Positions 46,381-57,000 are shown, counted from the first letter of the stretch. The stretch is DNA of 64,000 nucleotides from Brevundimonas bacteroides DSM 4726 (GCF_000701445.1 NZ_JNIX01000007.1:231501-295500); one strand, 5' to 3'. The notes: a model not told the origin generated them from the letters alone. Made by a program: numbers and translations.

Positions 46381-47199
46381 ATGAGCATCAGGGCGATTCC
46401 AGCGTCGGGAGGGGTGGAGGCCGCGATTCGTCGCGCGTCCCAGTCGACCGGCGTCGATTTCGACTTCCTGATGAAGACGGCGCGCAGGGAAAGCGCCTTC
46501 AACCCCAATGCCCGGGCGCCGACATCCTCGGCGTCGGGCCTGTTCCAGTTCATCGAGCAGACCTGGCTGGCCACGCTGAAGCAGCACGGGGCCAAGCACG
46601 GCTATGGCCAGTACGCCGACCTGATCCACAGGGGCGCCGACGGGCGCTGGCGGGTCGAGGGCTCGGCGCGCAACGTTGTGCTGGATCTGAGGTTCGATCC
46701 GCAGGCGGCGTCCCTGATGGCGGGCGAGCTGACGGCCCAGAACGCCGCCTATCTGCGGGGGCGTACCGGGCGGGAGCCTGGGGCGGGCGACCTGTATGCG
46801 GCCCATTTCCTGGGACCGGCCGGGGCGGCGCAGATCATGGAGGCGATGGCGACGCGGCCCGGCGCCAGCGCGGTCGCCATGTTCCCGCAGGCGGCGGCCG
46901 CCAACCGGTCGATCTTCTACCGCGATGGTCGCCCCGCGACGGTGGCGGAAGTTCACGCCAACTTGCAGAGCACGGCGGGCGGGCCCGCGCCTGTGATCGG
47001 CCCGACAACGCCGTCGGCGCCGCCACTGGACGAGCAGGCGATGGCTCTGGCGGCGCGGATGGACCGGCTGAAGCAGGACCAGAGCCTGCTCGCCCTGCTG
47101 CTCGGTCAGGATGGAGAAGGCCAGTTCAAGTCCGGCTCGGGCGTCGGCTTCGGCGGGGCCTTCGGGCCGGAGAAATCGGCGACCGACGCGGGGTGGTAA
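46381..47199 (+). CDS. SLT-domain lytic transglycosylase
   Basis: This 272-residue protein has an SLT domain at residues 10-120 with the catalytic glutamate E37 in TARRESAFNPNA, and GLFQFIEQTWL further on. The middle (about 60-135) contains DPQAASLMAGELTAQNAAYL and GDLYAAHFLGPAGAAQIM, as in flagellum- or pilus-associated transglycosylases of Caulobacterales. There is no classical signal peptide. It may be exported by another route or work with the flagellar secretion machine. Together with single-domain FlgJ, it is a candidate for the missing rod muramidase, but that is inference. Confidence 0.85.
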   Translation: MSIRAIPASGGVEAAIRRASQSTGVDFDFLMKTARRESAFNPNARAPTSSASGLFQFIEQTWLATLKQHGAKHGYGQYADLIHRGADGRWRVEGSARNVVLDLRFDPQAASLMAGELTAQNAAYLRGRTGREPGAGDLYAAHFLGPAGAAQIMEAMATRPGASAVAMFPQAAAANRSIFYRDGRPATVAEVHANLQSTAGGPAPVIGPTTPSAPPLDEQAMALAARMDRLKQDQSLLALLLGQDGEGQFKSGSGVGFGGAFGPEKSATDAGW

Positions 47200-47260
47200 A
47201 CCGGGCGTTAAGCCTGGCCGCTCACCATTCTACGCGACTCAAGGGACACTCGCCTCCGCC

Positions 47261-48406
47261 ATGACCGCCGCCCGCGCCCGACTGACCGAGTTCGACATCC
47301 GCCGCCTGATCAAGGCGTCCGACGATGATGACCGGGCGGCCGCCGCGCACAAGCTGTGCCGCAGCATGGACTCGATCGACCTGACGGATGAAGACCGGCA
47401 GGCGGCGCAGAAGATCCTGCGCATCCTAGCCGATGACGCCGCCGAGCTCGTCCGCCGGGCGCTGGCGGTGACGCTGAAGAGTTCGGACCTGCTGCCGCCC
47501 GACGTGGCGAGGAAGCTGGCAGCCGATGTCGACTCCATCGCCCTGCCGATCATCGGATCGTCGCCGGTGTTCTCGGACGACGACCTGATCGAGATCGTCC
47601 GGGCCGGATCGGCTGCGCGTCAAATCGCGGTCGCGGCCAGGCCGAGCGTGCCGCGCGACGTGGCCGATGTGATCGCGGCGGAGGCCGGCGAGGCCGCGGT
47701 TCGTACGCTGGCGGCCAACGACAACGCCGACCTGTCCGAGCGGGCCATGGGCCGGGCGATTGACCGATTCGGCAGCGCGCCGGAAGTGGTGGCGGCGCTG
47801 GCCTATCGGCAGGTCCTGCCGCTGGAGATCACCGAACGACTTGTGGCGCTGGCGTCCGAGGCGGTGCGCGAGCATCTGGTCAGCCGCCATGCGGTGGCGC
47901 CCGAGACGGCCATCCGCCTGGCGACCTATGCGCGGGAGCGGGCGACTGTCGACCTGATCGACCAGGCTCCGGCCGGAGCCGATCTGGCTACCTTCGTGGC
48001 GCAGTTGAACGCCAGGAAGGCGCTGACAGCGTCCCTGCTGCTGCGGGCTCTGGCGCGGGGCAAGATGGCCCTGTTCGAGCACGGCGTGGCCGAGCTGGCG
48101 TCCACGCCGCACAGCCGGGCGTGGCTTATGGTGCATGATGCAGGGCCGCTGGGACTGAAGGCAATCTATGACCGGGCGGGTCTGCCGCCGCGCCTGTTCC
48201 AGGCGTTCCGTGCCGGTGTCGACACCTGGCGTCAGCTGATGGCCGAGGGCGGAGACGTGTCGGGCGAAACCTTTCGCGAGCGGATGCTGGAGCGGTTCCT
48301 GACGCAGCGCCCGAACGCGCCGCGCGACGATGTGGCCTATCTGATGGAGCGGCTGGATCAGGCGCCGCAGGGGCCGGTCCGGATCGAGGCAGCGCACGCG
48401 GCCTGA
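47261..48406 (+). CDS. DUF2336 family protein (first copy)
   Basis: This 381-residue protein is predicted all-helical, with HEAT-like repeats (DAAELVRRALAVTLKSSDLLP; AAVRTLAANDNADLSERAMG). The conserved DUF2336 block is ASLLLRALARGKMALFEHGV near residues 265-285. The family is abundant in Caulobacterales and has no settled function. It starts 61 bases after the SLT gene, so the two may be co-transcribed. A related protein is encoded on the other strand at 49950-51086. Confidence 0.85.
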   Translation: MTAARARLTEFDIRRLIKASDDDDRAAAAHKLCRSMDSIDLTDEDRQAAQKILRILADDAAELVRRALAVTLKSSDLLPPDVARKLAADVDSIALPIIGSSPVFSDDDLIEIVRAGSAARQIAVAARPSVPRDVADVIAAEAGEAAVRTLAANDNADLSERAMGRAIDRFGSAPEVVAALAYRQVLPLEITERLVALASEAVREHLVSRHAVAPETAIRLATYARERATVDLIDQAPAGADLATFVAQLNARKALTASLLLRALARGKMALFEHGVAELASTPHSRAWLMVHDAGPLGLKAIYDRAGLPPRLFQAFRAGVDTWRQLMAEGGDVSGETFRERMLERFLTQRPNAPRDDVAYLMERLDQAPQGPVRIEAAHAA

Positions 48407-48420
48407 TCACCTGTTAGGTC

Positions 48421-48552
48421 GTCATCCTTAGGCTTGACCCAAGGATCGGACGTAGGACCGTTCCTTTATTGGTTGATGCGTCTGCACTGGAGCCACACCC
48501 GCCGCATGTCCGCTGCGGATGATCCGATCCTCGGGTCAAGCCCGGGGATGAC
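48421..48552. repeat. 30-bp inverted repeat, intergenic palindrome (GTCATCC...GGATGAC type)
   Basis: The left arm (48421-48450) and right arm (48523-48552) match at 26 of 30 positions as inverted repeats and share the core GGCTTGACCC/GGGTCAAGCC. They flank a 72-base loop. It lies between the convergent DUF2336 and Hpt genes. Elements with this core are widespread in alphaproteobacterial spacers. Confidence 0.8.
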
Positions 48553-48576
48553 GGGAGGGGTGGGTCTTACCGGGCT

Positions 48577-49056
48577 TTAGCCCGCTCGATGCGCAGCGAC
48601 CTTGGCTTCGAGGGTTTCAGCCAGAACGCGACCGGTCGGGTGGTCGTCGGTCTGGATCTGGTCGCGGACCACGGCGCGGATGGCGTCGATGTGGGCGTCG
48701 ATCAACATGATGGGAGCGGCCATGCGCTTGGCGGGATCGTCCAGCAGCTTGCACAGGGAACCGGCCAGTCGGGTCACGAGCGGATACTGATAGGTGGTGC
48801 CCAGCCCCTTGAGATCGTGGGCGCGGAAGTAGACGCCCTCGGCGGTCTGGGGGGTGTAACCCTCGCTGCGGACGGCGGCCTGGGCGGCGTCCAGCTTGGT
48901 GATCTCGTCCTGCAACCACTGGCCGAACTGGGCCGACATGGCCTTGAGCGCCTCTTCGGCCTTGGCGATGGCGTCTGCGTTGATTCCGCCAAACCCGGCG
49001 CCGACCTTGGCGCGGAGAACGTTCGGGGGACGGATGACCTGGGCCGGATTGCTCAC
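48577..49056 (-). CDS. Hpt-domain phosphotransfer protein
   Basis: This 159-residue helical protein has the histidine phosphotransfer motif RAHDLKGLGTTYQYP, with H80 as the likely phospho-acceptor. Helices before and after (AEEALKAMSAQFGQWLQDEI; PLVTRLAGSLCKLLDD) fit the four-helix bundle. It has no kinase or receiver domain, so it would relay phosphate between separate proteins. It lies 65 bases after nadK on the same strand. Confidence 0.85.
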   Translation of the reverse strand: MSNPAQVIRPPNVLRAKVGAGFGGINADAIAKAEEALKAMSAQFGQWLQDEITKLDAAQAAVRSEGYTPQTAEGVYFRAHDLKGLGTTYQYPLVTRLAGSLCKLLDDPAKRMAAPIMLIDAHIDAIRAVVRDQIQTDDHPTGRVLAETLEAKVAAHRAG

Positions 49057-49121
49057 GGGACGCTCCTGGGAACTAATCCGCCGCAGAGTGCATGGAACGC
49101 CCTAAGAAACCGTGACTTGCA

Positions 49122-49895
49122 TCAGGCTGTGAACTGCTCAGTCAAAACACGCTCCTCGAACGATCGCCCCGCGTCGAACAGCATGGTCAGCGCGATGTCG
49201 CGGCGTTCCTTCACCGCAACGCGGACGACGCGGCGGATCTCCAGGCTGTCGGCCACGGCGCTGACGGGGCGTTTGTCGGCTTCCAGGACTGCGAACTCGA
49301 CCTTGGCCCGGTGAGATAGAAGCGCGCCGCGCCAGCGGCGGGGCCGAAAGGCGCTGATGGGCGTCAGCGCCAGCATGCGGGCGTCCAGCGGAATGATGGG
49401 CCCGTGGGCCGACAGGTTATAGGCGGTCGAACCCGCTGGCGTGGCCACCAGGCAGCCGTCGCAGGTCAGCTCTTCCAGCCGCACCTTGCCGTCGACGCTG
49501 ATCTTCAGCTTGGCAGACTGGCGGGTCTGGCGCAGCAGGGAGACTTCGTTGATAGCCAGGCCGGATTGCGCCTGACCGGCCTCGGTCCAGGCGTCCATCT
49601 GGAGCGGGTGGATGACGGCGCGACCAGCGGCGACGATCCGCTCGAGCAGGCCGTCTTCCTCATAGTCGTTCATCAGGAAGCCGACCGAGCCCCGGTTCAT
49701 GCCGTACACTGGCGTGCGGCGGCTGAGGTTGGCGTGCAGCGTCTCCAGCATGAAGCCGTCGCCGCCCAGGGCCACTATGACGTCGGCCTCGGCCTCCGGG
49801 ACCGAGCCGTAAAGACCGATCAGTCGCTCGCGCGCGGCCTGGGCCTCGGGTCGTTCGCTGGCGCAGACGGCGATGCGGGGAGGGGGACTGTTCAC
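49122..49895 (-). CDS. nadK: NAD kinase
   Basis: This 257-residue protein has the GGDG motif ([12 protein letters not shown], about residues 40-51), [12 protein letters not shown], the conserved NE pair (LAINEVSLL) and the nucleotide-binding [19 protein letters not shown]. It phosphorylates NAD to NADP. The compact length is usual for alphaproteobacteria. It sits between the second DUF2336 gene and the Hpt gene, all on the minus strand with short gaps. Confidence 0.96.
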   Translation of the reverse strand: MNSPPPRIAVCASERPEAQAARERLIGLYGSVPEAEADVIVALGGDGFMLETLHANLSRRTPVYGMNRGSVGFLMNDYEEDGLLERIVAAGRAVIHPLQMDAWTEAGQAQSGLAINEVSLLRQTRQSAKLKISVDGKVRLEELTCDGCLVATPAGSTAYNLSAHGPIIPLDARMLALTPISAFRPRRWRGALLSHRAKVEFAVLEADKRPVSAVADSLEIRRVVRVAVKERRDIALTMLFDAGRSFEERVLTEQFTA

Positions 49896-49949
49896 CGGTC
49901 GAGGTGAACCGAGGGGAACGGCGAAGTCAAACGACGCATATCGCCGGGA

Positions 49950-51086
49950 TCACTCGCCGATGTGGCCCATCAGCGCTCGGAACTCGCGGGCGGCGGCCGA
50001 CGGCGGCAGGCTGGTGCGGCCCTGGACGCCGACGTCGCCTTCGCCCGGCCAGCCATCCGACAGCTTGCGGATCTCGTCGAGCACGGCCGGGAAGACGGCG
50101 CGGTCGATGCCGACAGAGGCGCACAGTAGATACAGCGCGTCGGCCGAAGGGCGCATGATGGCGGCGCGCACCTGGGCCAGGGTGAAGCCGGACAGGGCGG
50201 CGATGCCGTGTTCGAACAGGCTCAGGCGTCTTTCGCGCACGGCGCGGATCAGAAAGCCTGCGCGCAGCTGACCCCCCGCCTGCAGTTTGGCGACGAGGCG
50301 GCGCTCCATCTCGTCGCGTTCGACAACGCTGGCGGCCTCCTCGATGCCCTTGGGCTCGGCCTTCTGCGGTTGAACCTTTGTCGTCGCGGCGTCGACGGCG
50401 ATGGAGAGTTTTGATTCGTCGACGCGGAAGCGTTCGCCGATGGCCTCGCGCAGCGCTTGGCCGACGTACTGATAGAGCTGGGTGGCGAGCTGGTCATTGA
50501 GGCGCGGATGGCGGGTCAGGGGCGCGCGGAGCGCCGCGATCCGGCGGGAGTGGTCGATCAGGCGTTCGAGCGCGCTGTCAGAGACTTCGGCGGTCCGATT
50601 CCCAGCGAGCGCCGTCAGGCTGGCGGGCTCGCCCCGGTCGATGATGGCGTCGGCGACCTGGCTGGAGAGGTGCGGACGGCGTGCGACCTCGATCTGATGC
50701 TCGATGGTGGCCTCGACGAGGACGCGGAGCAGATCCTGATCTTTCAGCAGGGGGCTTCTGGCGATGACGGGGCGGGCGATTTCGATCTCATCCAGCGCCA
50801 GCATGGCGACCAGGGCAGGCGGCGCCCATTCGGCGGGGGCCAGGGCCTCGGACAGGGCCTTGCGGATGTCCCGCTCGGCCTGCCGTGCCAGGATCATGAA
50901 GATGTCGCCGAGCAGGGGCGAGGCCTCGGCCCCGGGAGGGGTCGCGTCGCACAGGGCGGTTATACCGAGCAGCAGGCGGCGGCGATCCTCCGTCGTCTTG
51001 GACCGCGCGAGGCCGAGAAGGCGAGAGGCGCTGGACGCGGTATCCTCGTCGTGGCGGTAGGTCTGCATCTGGACGACAGCGGTCAC
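49950..51086 (-). CDS. DUF2336 family protein (second copy)
   Basis: This 378-residue protein is helical and HEAT-like, with the block LRAGFLIRAVRERRLSLFEHGI that closely parallels the first copy. The start is GTG at 51086 with GGAG six bases upstream; an ATG at 51068 lacks a ribosome binding site. Compared with the first copy, a charged insertion (TTKVQPQKAEPKGIEEAAS) lies near residue 255. It probably leads a DUF2336-nadK-Hpt operon. Function unknown. Confidence 0.85.
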   Translation of the reverse strand: MTAVVQMQTYRHDEDTASSASRLLGLARSKTTEDRRRLLLGITALCDATPPGAEASPLLGDIFMILARQAERDIRKALSEALAPAEWAPPALVAMLALDEIEIARPVIARSPLLKDQDLLRVLVEATIEHQIEVARRPHLSSQVADAIIDRGEPASLTALAGNRTAEVSDSALERLIDHSRRIAALRAPLTRHPRLNDQLATQLYQYVGQALREAIGERFRVDESKLSIAVDAATTKVQPQKAEPKGIEEAASVVERDEMERRLVAKLQAGGQLRAGFLIRAVRERRLSLFEHGIAALSGFTLAQVRAAIMRPSADALYLLCASVGIDRAVFPAVLDEIRKLSDGWPGEGDVGVQGRTSLPPSAAAREFRALMGHIGE

Positions 51087-51254
51087 GGGCGGCTCCGGTC
51101 GGAGGAACTCCGAACACCGTTCAGCTTGGCCGCCGGACGTGAAAACTCGGTTAACCAAGGCTGAATCGTCAGCCTGAATCCTAGGCTGTTCTTGACCCGA
51201 TCCAAGGTTGGCGCGACGGTCCGGCCGTTCATCGCCACGCTCAAGGAGACGATC

Positions 51255-52019
51255 ATGGCCGACGGCTCGACCCCCTCGCTGAAATCGCGCGTTTCGGCCG
51301 AGGAATGGCAGGCGCGGGTCGATCTGGCGGCGCTGTATCGCCTCGTCGCGCTGCACGGGTGGGACGATATGATCTTCACCCACATCTCGGCACGAGTTCC
51401 GGGGCCCGAGCACCACTTCCTGATCAACCCGTACGGCTTCTACTTCGAGGAGATCACGGCCTCTTCTCTGGTAAAGGTCGATCTGGACGGAAACATCGTC
51501 CAGGAGACCCAGAGCTTCATCAACCCGGCCGGCTTCACCATTCATTCCGCCATCCACGCCGCGCGCGAGGACGCGCACTTCGTCATCCATCTGCACACGG
51601 TGGCCGGCGTGGGCGTGGCGGCGCAGAAGGAGGGGCTGCTGCCGATCGGGCAGAACGCCTGCCTGTTGCAGCACCACGTCGCCTATCATGGCTATGAGGG
51701 GCTGGCGCTGAACCATGACGAGCGCGAGCGCCTGGTGGCGGACCTTGGGGACAAGCCTCTGATGCTGCTTCGAAACCACGGCACCTTGGCGGTTGGACAG
51801 ACGGCGGCGGCCGCCTGGGTCGGGATGTTCTTCCTGGAGCGCGCCTGCGCCCAGCAGGTGGCGGCGCTGTCGGGTGGACGCGAGCACGTGTTGTTCGCCC
51901 CGGACGCGGCCCAGGCGGAGACGAAAGAACAGGGCCGGGGGCTCGGCTTCGTAGCCCCGCTGGCCTGGCCCGGCGCGCTAAGGCTGCTGGACCGCAAGTC
52001 GCCGGGCTACGACGTCTGA
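51255..52019 (+). CDS. Class II aldolase/adducin family protein
   Basis: This 254-residue protein contains the zinc-binding histidines in the pattern FVIHLHTVAG (HxH) and LLRNHGTLAVG. It opens VDLAALYRLVALHGWDDMIFTH, typical of the adducin-like branch rather than L-fuculose aldolase. Glutamate and histidine ligands suggest a metal site, but the substrate cannot be told. AAGGAG precedes the ATG. Its stop overlaps the next ATG (TGATG). Confidence 0.9.
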   Translation: MADGSTPSLKSRVSAEEWQARVDLAALYRLVALHGWDDMIFTHISARVPGPEHHFLINPYGFYFEEITASSLVKVDLDGNIVQETQSFINPAGFTIHSAIHAAREDAHFVIHLHTVAGVGVAAQKEGLLPIGQNACLLQHHVAYHGYEGLALNHDERERLVADLGDKPLMLLRNHGTLAVGQTAAAAWVGMFFLERACAQQVAALSGGREHVLFAPDAAQAETKEQGRGLGFVAPLAWPGALRLLDRKSPGYDV

Positions 52020-52801
52020 TGCGCATCGCCATCCTCGCGGGCCTCGCGCTCGCGGGGACGGCGACAGTCGTGCAGGCCGGGGCCTGGACCCAGCCGAAAG
52101 GCAAGGCGCAGGTCATCGCCAAGGCCGAAGTCATGCGAGCCACCGAGGGGTTCGACCCCAACGGCGCGCTCGCCCACTTGCCCGCGCGCCGGGAGGATCG
52201 CGCCGTCGGTGTCTTCGCGGAGTATGGCCTCACGGATCGCCTGACGCTTCAGCTCAAGGGCGACTGGCAGTCGGGCGAGGACGCCTTTGTCGACTATTCC
52301 GGGCGGGGGCCGGTTGAACTCGGCCTGACCTGGCAGGCGTGGCGGGACCATCGTGGCGCGGTCAGCATCTACGGCGGTTACGCCCAGGCGGGCGAAGGGC
52401 GCAACGCGGGCTATGCCGCGCCGGGTGTCGGCGAGGAGGACTGGGAGGTGCGCGTCTCGGCGGGTCGAGGGTTCGGCGCGCCGGCGGTCGTGGCGGGGCG
52501 CTGGGGGCCGAACCGGACCTTCGCTGAGGTCCAGGTCGCGCGGCGCATGCGCGATGGTCTCCCTGACGAGGTTCGCGCCGACCTGACTGTGGGGGCCCAT
52601 TTCGGCGACCACTGGATGGTCATGGCTCAGGCGTTCGGTGGCGTGACGGACGATGATGGGGCACAATGGCTGTCGGCCGAGACGTCGGTCGTCCGGCATC
52701 TGGGTCGCTGGAGCTTCCAGGCAGGCTGGCGGCGAACGGTCGCAGGACGGGAGACGCCCCTGGCGGAAGGTCCCGTGGTGGCCGTCTGGCGCCGGTTCTG
52801 A
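52019..52801 (+). CDS. Probable outer-membrane or periplasmic beta-rich protein
   Basis: This 260-residue protein has a signal peptide (MRIAILAGLALAGTATVVQA, cleavage near residue 20). The mature part is rich in alternating hydrophobic/charged residues with aromatic ends (AVGVFAEYGLTDRLTLQLKG; GAVSIYGGYAQAGEGRN) and finishes in phenylalanine (VAVWRRF). This is the pattern of a small beta-barrel outer-membrane protein. It is coupled to the aldolase gene. I do not recognise the family. Confidence 0.75.
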   Translation: MRIAILAGLALAGTATVVQAGAWTQPKGKAQVIAKAEVMRATEGFDPNGALAHLPARREDRAVGVFAEYGLTDRLTLQLKGDWQSGEDAFVDYSGRGPVELGLTWQAWRDHRGAVSIYGGYAQAGEGRNAGYAAPGVGEEDWEVRVSAGRGFGAPAVVAGRWGPNRTFAEVQVARRMRDGLPDEVRADLTVGAHFGDHWMVMAQAFGGVTDDDGAQWLSAETSVVRHLGRWSFQAGWRRTVAGRETPLAEGPVVAVWRRF

Positions 52802-52918
52802 CCTGCGACCGGACGACGCGACGGAAACCGGAACGGCGGACGTTACAAACTGTTTAGATTGCCTGACGCGACGGAAGCGTTATGGCCAACCGCCTCCCGT
52901 ATCTCGAGAATTACGCCT

Positions 52919-54082
52919 GTGATCAAACGTCACTTTTTTCTGATCGCCGCGGCCGTGGTGCTGGGTCTGATGATTGTGGCGGCGGTGATGCGCGTGGCCT
53001 TCGCCGAGGACGAGGGTGGGCGCGGCCAGGGCGGCCCCGGCGGACCGGGCGCAGGACGCGGGCAGCAAGTCTCGGAGGCCGTCGTTACGCTGCGGCCCTT
53101 CAGCGACCAGATCGACGTACTGGGTGTGGCGCGCGGTCAGCGGTCGGTCAACATCACCTCTGCGACGTCGGAGCTCATCACGGCGGTGCTGTTCCAGGAC
53201 GGCCAGCGCGTCGGCGCGGGCGCGCCTCTGGTTCGCCTTCAGGCCGGCGAGGAAGAGGCCTCCATCATCCAGGCGCGCGCCAACCTGGCCCAGGCCGAGC
53301 GGGAGTATGAGCGCTTTGCTACGCTCGCCGAACGCGGCGTGGCTCCGCGGGTCTCGGCCGAGGACGCCCTGACCGCCGTCGAGACGGCCAGAGCCACGCT
53401 CGCCGCGGCCCAGGCGCGTCAGGGCGATCGCGTCATCCGCGCGCCTTTCGCGGGCGTGCTGGGACTGTCGACCGTGACGTCGGGCACGTTGATCAGCCCC
53501 GGAGCCGTCATCACGACACTGGACGACATCAGCGTGATCCGCGTCGATTTCCCGGTCCCCGAGCGTTACCTCGGCGTACTGAGGCAGGGCCTGCCGATCA
53601 CGGCCACTGCCGATGCCTATGGCAATGAGACCTTCTCAGGTCGCATCGCCCTGGTCGATACCCGTATCAACGAGACCACGCGCGCCGTGACCGCCCGCGC
53701 CGAGTTCGCCAACCCTGGCGGCCGCATCCGGCCCGGCATGCTGATGCGCGTCGGCATCCAGCAGGGACAGCGCCAGAGCCCGTCAGTGCCCGAGTCGGCC
53801 GTGCAGTACGAGGGCGAGAACGCCTTCGTCTATCGCATCGCGCCCGGCGAGCGCGGCTCGACCGCTCAGCGCGTCGAAGTCGAGCCGGGGGCCGTCGAGG
53901 GCGGCTTCGTCGAAATCCTGTCCGGCCTTGCGGCCAACGACCGCGTCGTCGGCTCGGGCCTGAACCGCATCCAGCCCAACGCGCCGGTCAGCGTGGCGGG
54001 CGCGGGGGGCGCTCGCGGCGGAGCGCCTGAAAAGGCGGCCGCGCAGGACAGTCGCGCCTCGCCACAGGTGGCTACGCGATGA
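52919..54082 (+). CDS. RND efflux periplasmic adaptor (membrane fusion protein)
   Basis: The protein is 387 residues from the GTG at 52919. It has one N-terminal helix (FFLIAAAVVLGLMIVAAVM) and a Gly-rich spacer. A biotinyl-lipoyl-like hairpin region follows (about 75-190; ITAVLFQDGQRVGAGAPLVR and VIRAPFAGVLGLSTVTSGTL), then beta-barrel domains. It links the inner-membrane pump to an outer-membrane channel, which is not encoded nearby. A TTG at 52859 would lengthen the N-terminus by 20 residues. The stop overlaps the pump gene start (ATGATG). Confidence 0.92.
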   Translation: MIKRHFFLIAAAVVLGLMIVAAVMRVAFAEDEGGRGQGGPGGPGAGRGQQVSEAVVTLRPFSDQIDVLGVARGQRSVNITSATSELITAVLFQDGQRVGAGAPLVRLQAGEEEASIIQARANLAQAEREYERFATLAERGVAPRVSAEDALTAVETARATLAAAQARQGDRVIRAPFAGVLGLSTVTSGTLISPGAVITTLDDISVIRVDFPVPERYLGVLRQGLPITATADAYGNETFSGRIALVDTRINETTRAVTARAEFANPGGRIRPGMLMRVGIQQGQRQSPSVPESAVQYEGENAFVYRIAPGERGSTAQRVEVEPGAVEGGFVEILSGLAANDRVVGSGLNRIQPNAPVSVAGAGGARGGAPEKAAAQDSRASPQVATR

Positions 54083-57000
54083 TGCTCTCCGACGTTTCCG
54101 TTCGCCGCCCGGTCTTCGCGGCCGTGGCGGCCATCGTGCTGTGCGTGATCGGCGCGGCGGCCTTCTTCTTCCTGCCGGTGCGGGAGCTTCCGGACGTCGA
54201 TCCGCCCGTGGTCTCGGTTTCGACCAGCTATGGCGGGGCCTCGGCCGAGGTCATCGAGAACCAGATCACCGAGCCGATCGAGCAGCAGGTCGCCGGCATC
54301 CAGGGCATAGAGCGCATCAGCTCGACCAGCCGCGATGGTCGATCCAACGTGACCATCGAGTTCGCACTGGATCGCGACATCGACGTGGCCGCCTCGGACG
54401 TGCGCGATCGCGTCAGCCGGGTGCAGGGCCGTTTGCCGGACCAGGCCGATCCGCCGGAGGTCGCCAAGGCGGATTCCGATGCTCAGCCGATCATGATCCT
54501 GTTCCTGCGGTCGTCGTCGATGAACCGGCTGGAGCTGACCGACTATGCCGATCGCTATCTGCTGGATCGACTGGCGACCGTGCCGGGTGTCGCTCAGGTG
54601 CAGATCTACGGCGAGCAGCGCTACGCCATGCGCATTTGGCTAGACCCGGACGCCATGGCCGCGCGCGGCCTGACGGTGACGCAGGTCGAGGCCGCCCTGA
54701 CACGCCAGAACGTGGAACTGCCCGCCGGATCGCTGGAATCGACGGACAAGGATTACACGATCCGGGTCGATCGGACCTATGCCCGGGCCGAGGACTTCGC
54801 CCAGCTGCCGATCAGCGCCACGGGCAACGCTTCCCAGCAATCCGCCGGGGCCTCCGGTGCCGTCTCGACCGGGGCCCAGCCGACGGGGTCCGGCGCTCAG
54901 GGCGCGCTGCAGGGCCGTCCGGTCTATGTCACCCGGCTCGGCGACATCGCCCGCGTCGAGGAGGCTCCCGCTGAAGATCGCCGTCTGTTCCGGGGCAACG
55001 GCCTGGATCAGATCGGCCTTGCCGTCACCCGCCAGGCCCAGGCCAACGACCTCGAGATCTCCAAGGGTGTCGAGGCCCTTGTCGAGGAAATCCAGTCCAG
55101 TTTGCCGCCCCAGACCGAGCTGGTCGTCGGCTCGGACAACTCGGTCTTCACCAAACACGCCATCGAAGAGGTCTGGATCACCATCGGCATCTCCATGGTG
55201 CTGGTGGCGCTGGTGAACTTCATCTTCCTGGGCACCCTCCGCGCCGCCCTGATCCCGTCGATCGTGGCCCCGATCTGCCTTTTGGCGACTTTCATCGTCC
55301 TTGCGCCGCTAGGCTTCTCGTTGAACCTCCTGACGCTCCTGGCGCTGGTTCTGGCCATCGGCCTGGTGGTCGACGACGCCATCGTCGTGACCGAGAACAT
55401 CCAGCGTCGTCTGGACCACGGCGAGCCGCCGCTGGTCGCGGCCGAGCGCGGGACGCGCCAGGTGTTCTTCGCGGTCGTCGCCACCACCATCGTGCTGCTG
55501 GCCGTGTTCGCGCCGCTGATGTTCCTGCCGGGATACGTCGGCCGTCTGTTCGTCGAGCTGGCGGCCGCCATCGCCGCCGCCATCGCGTTCTCGGCCTTCC
55601 TGGCACTCAGCCTGTCGCCCATGCTGGCGTCCAAGATCCTGCGCCCGGCCTCGGGCGGCGGATGGGTCGCGCGCCGCGTCGACTTCGCCATGGACAAGCT
55701 GAAGAACTCCTACGCCAACTCGCTCGATATGCTGGTCGGGCGGCGCATCGCCGTGGTTGGCGTCTCAGCGCTGGTTCTGCTGGTCGGCGGCGGGGCGGCC
55801 TTCATGTTCCTGAACCTGCCCAGCGAGCTGGTGCCGCCCGAGGATCGCGGTCGCGTTGGCGTGCGAGTGCAGGGGCCGGAAGGCGCCGGCTTCCAGTACA
55901 CCCGCGACATCATGCTGGGGCTGGAGCCCATCCTGGCCGAGTACCGCGAGAGCGGCGAAGTCGAGAGCTTCCTGATCTCCGCGCCGGGTTTTGGCGGCGG
56001 CAGCTTCAACTCCGGCAACGCCTCCCTGATCCTCAAGGACTGGTCCGAGCGCGATCGCACCGCCGACGAGATCGCCCAGGAGTTGAACGGCAAGCTGCGC
56101 GGTCAGACCGACGCCCAGGTCAACGCCTCGACCCCCGGCGCCTTCCAGCGCGGCGGGGGCGGTGGGGGCGGTGGCGGCAACTCCATCGAACTGATCGCCA
56201 CGGGCTCGGACTACGACGAGATCTTCCAGTGGCTTCAGCCCATCCTGGCGGCATCGCAGGAGAATGAGGGCTTCAGCCGACCGCGCCTGAACTATGAGCC
56301 CAACGCCCCGCGCCTGCTGGTGCAGGTGGATCCGCAGAGGGCGGCGGCGCTCGGTGTCTCCTCGCAGGAGATCGGCCGGACGCTGGAGACCATGCTCGGT
56401 TCGCGTCGCGCGACCACCTATCTGCGCGGCGGTCAGGAGTATGACGTCATCCTGCAAACCGAGCGGGACGACCGGTCCTCGCTGTCGGACCTGAATACCC
56501 TCTACGTCGGCACCGGCGGTGGGACTCTGGTGCCGCTGTCGTCGGTCGTTTCGACCGAGACCTCGGGCGCGACGCCGGACCGGCGACGTCTTGACCGCCA
56601 GCGGGCGATCACCCTGTCGGCCGACCTGAACCCCGGCACGACGATCGCCGACGCGGTCGCCTTCATGGAGGAACAGGTCGCCCTGCAGCCGCAAGGCATC
56701 GTCAACATCCAGTACGGCGGCGCGGCGCGGGATCAGCAGGAGGCGGGCGGCGCGGTGCTGGCGGCCTTCGGGCTGGCGCTCTTGCTGGTGTTCCTCGTGC
56801 TGGCGGCCCAGTTCGAGAGCTGGATCACCCCGGCGGTCATCATGCTGACGGTGCCGCTCGCGGCGGCGGGCGGCCTGTTCGGCCTGCTGATGGCGGGCTC
56901 GAGCCTCAACATCTACTCCCAGATCGGCCTCATCATCCTGATCGGGGTGGCGGCCAAGAACGGCATCCTGATCGTGGAGTTCGCCAACCAGCTGCGCGAC

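Noticed and set aside
51151..51156. TTAACC in the spacer before the aldolase gene as a CtrA site
   Set aside because: Single half-site with no TTAA at seven-base spacing on either strand.
56150..56182. G-rich run in the RND pump gene as a sequencing error or frameshift
   Set aside because: The frame stays open with conserved RND sequence on both sides; it reads as a poly-glycine loop.
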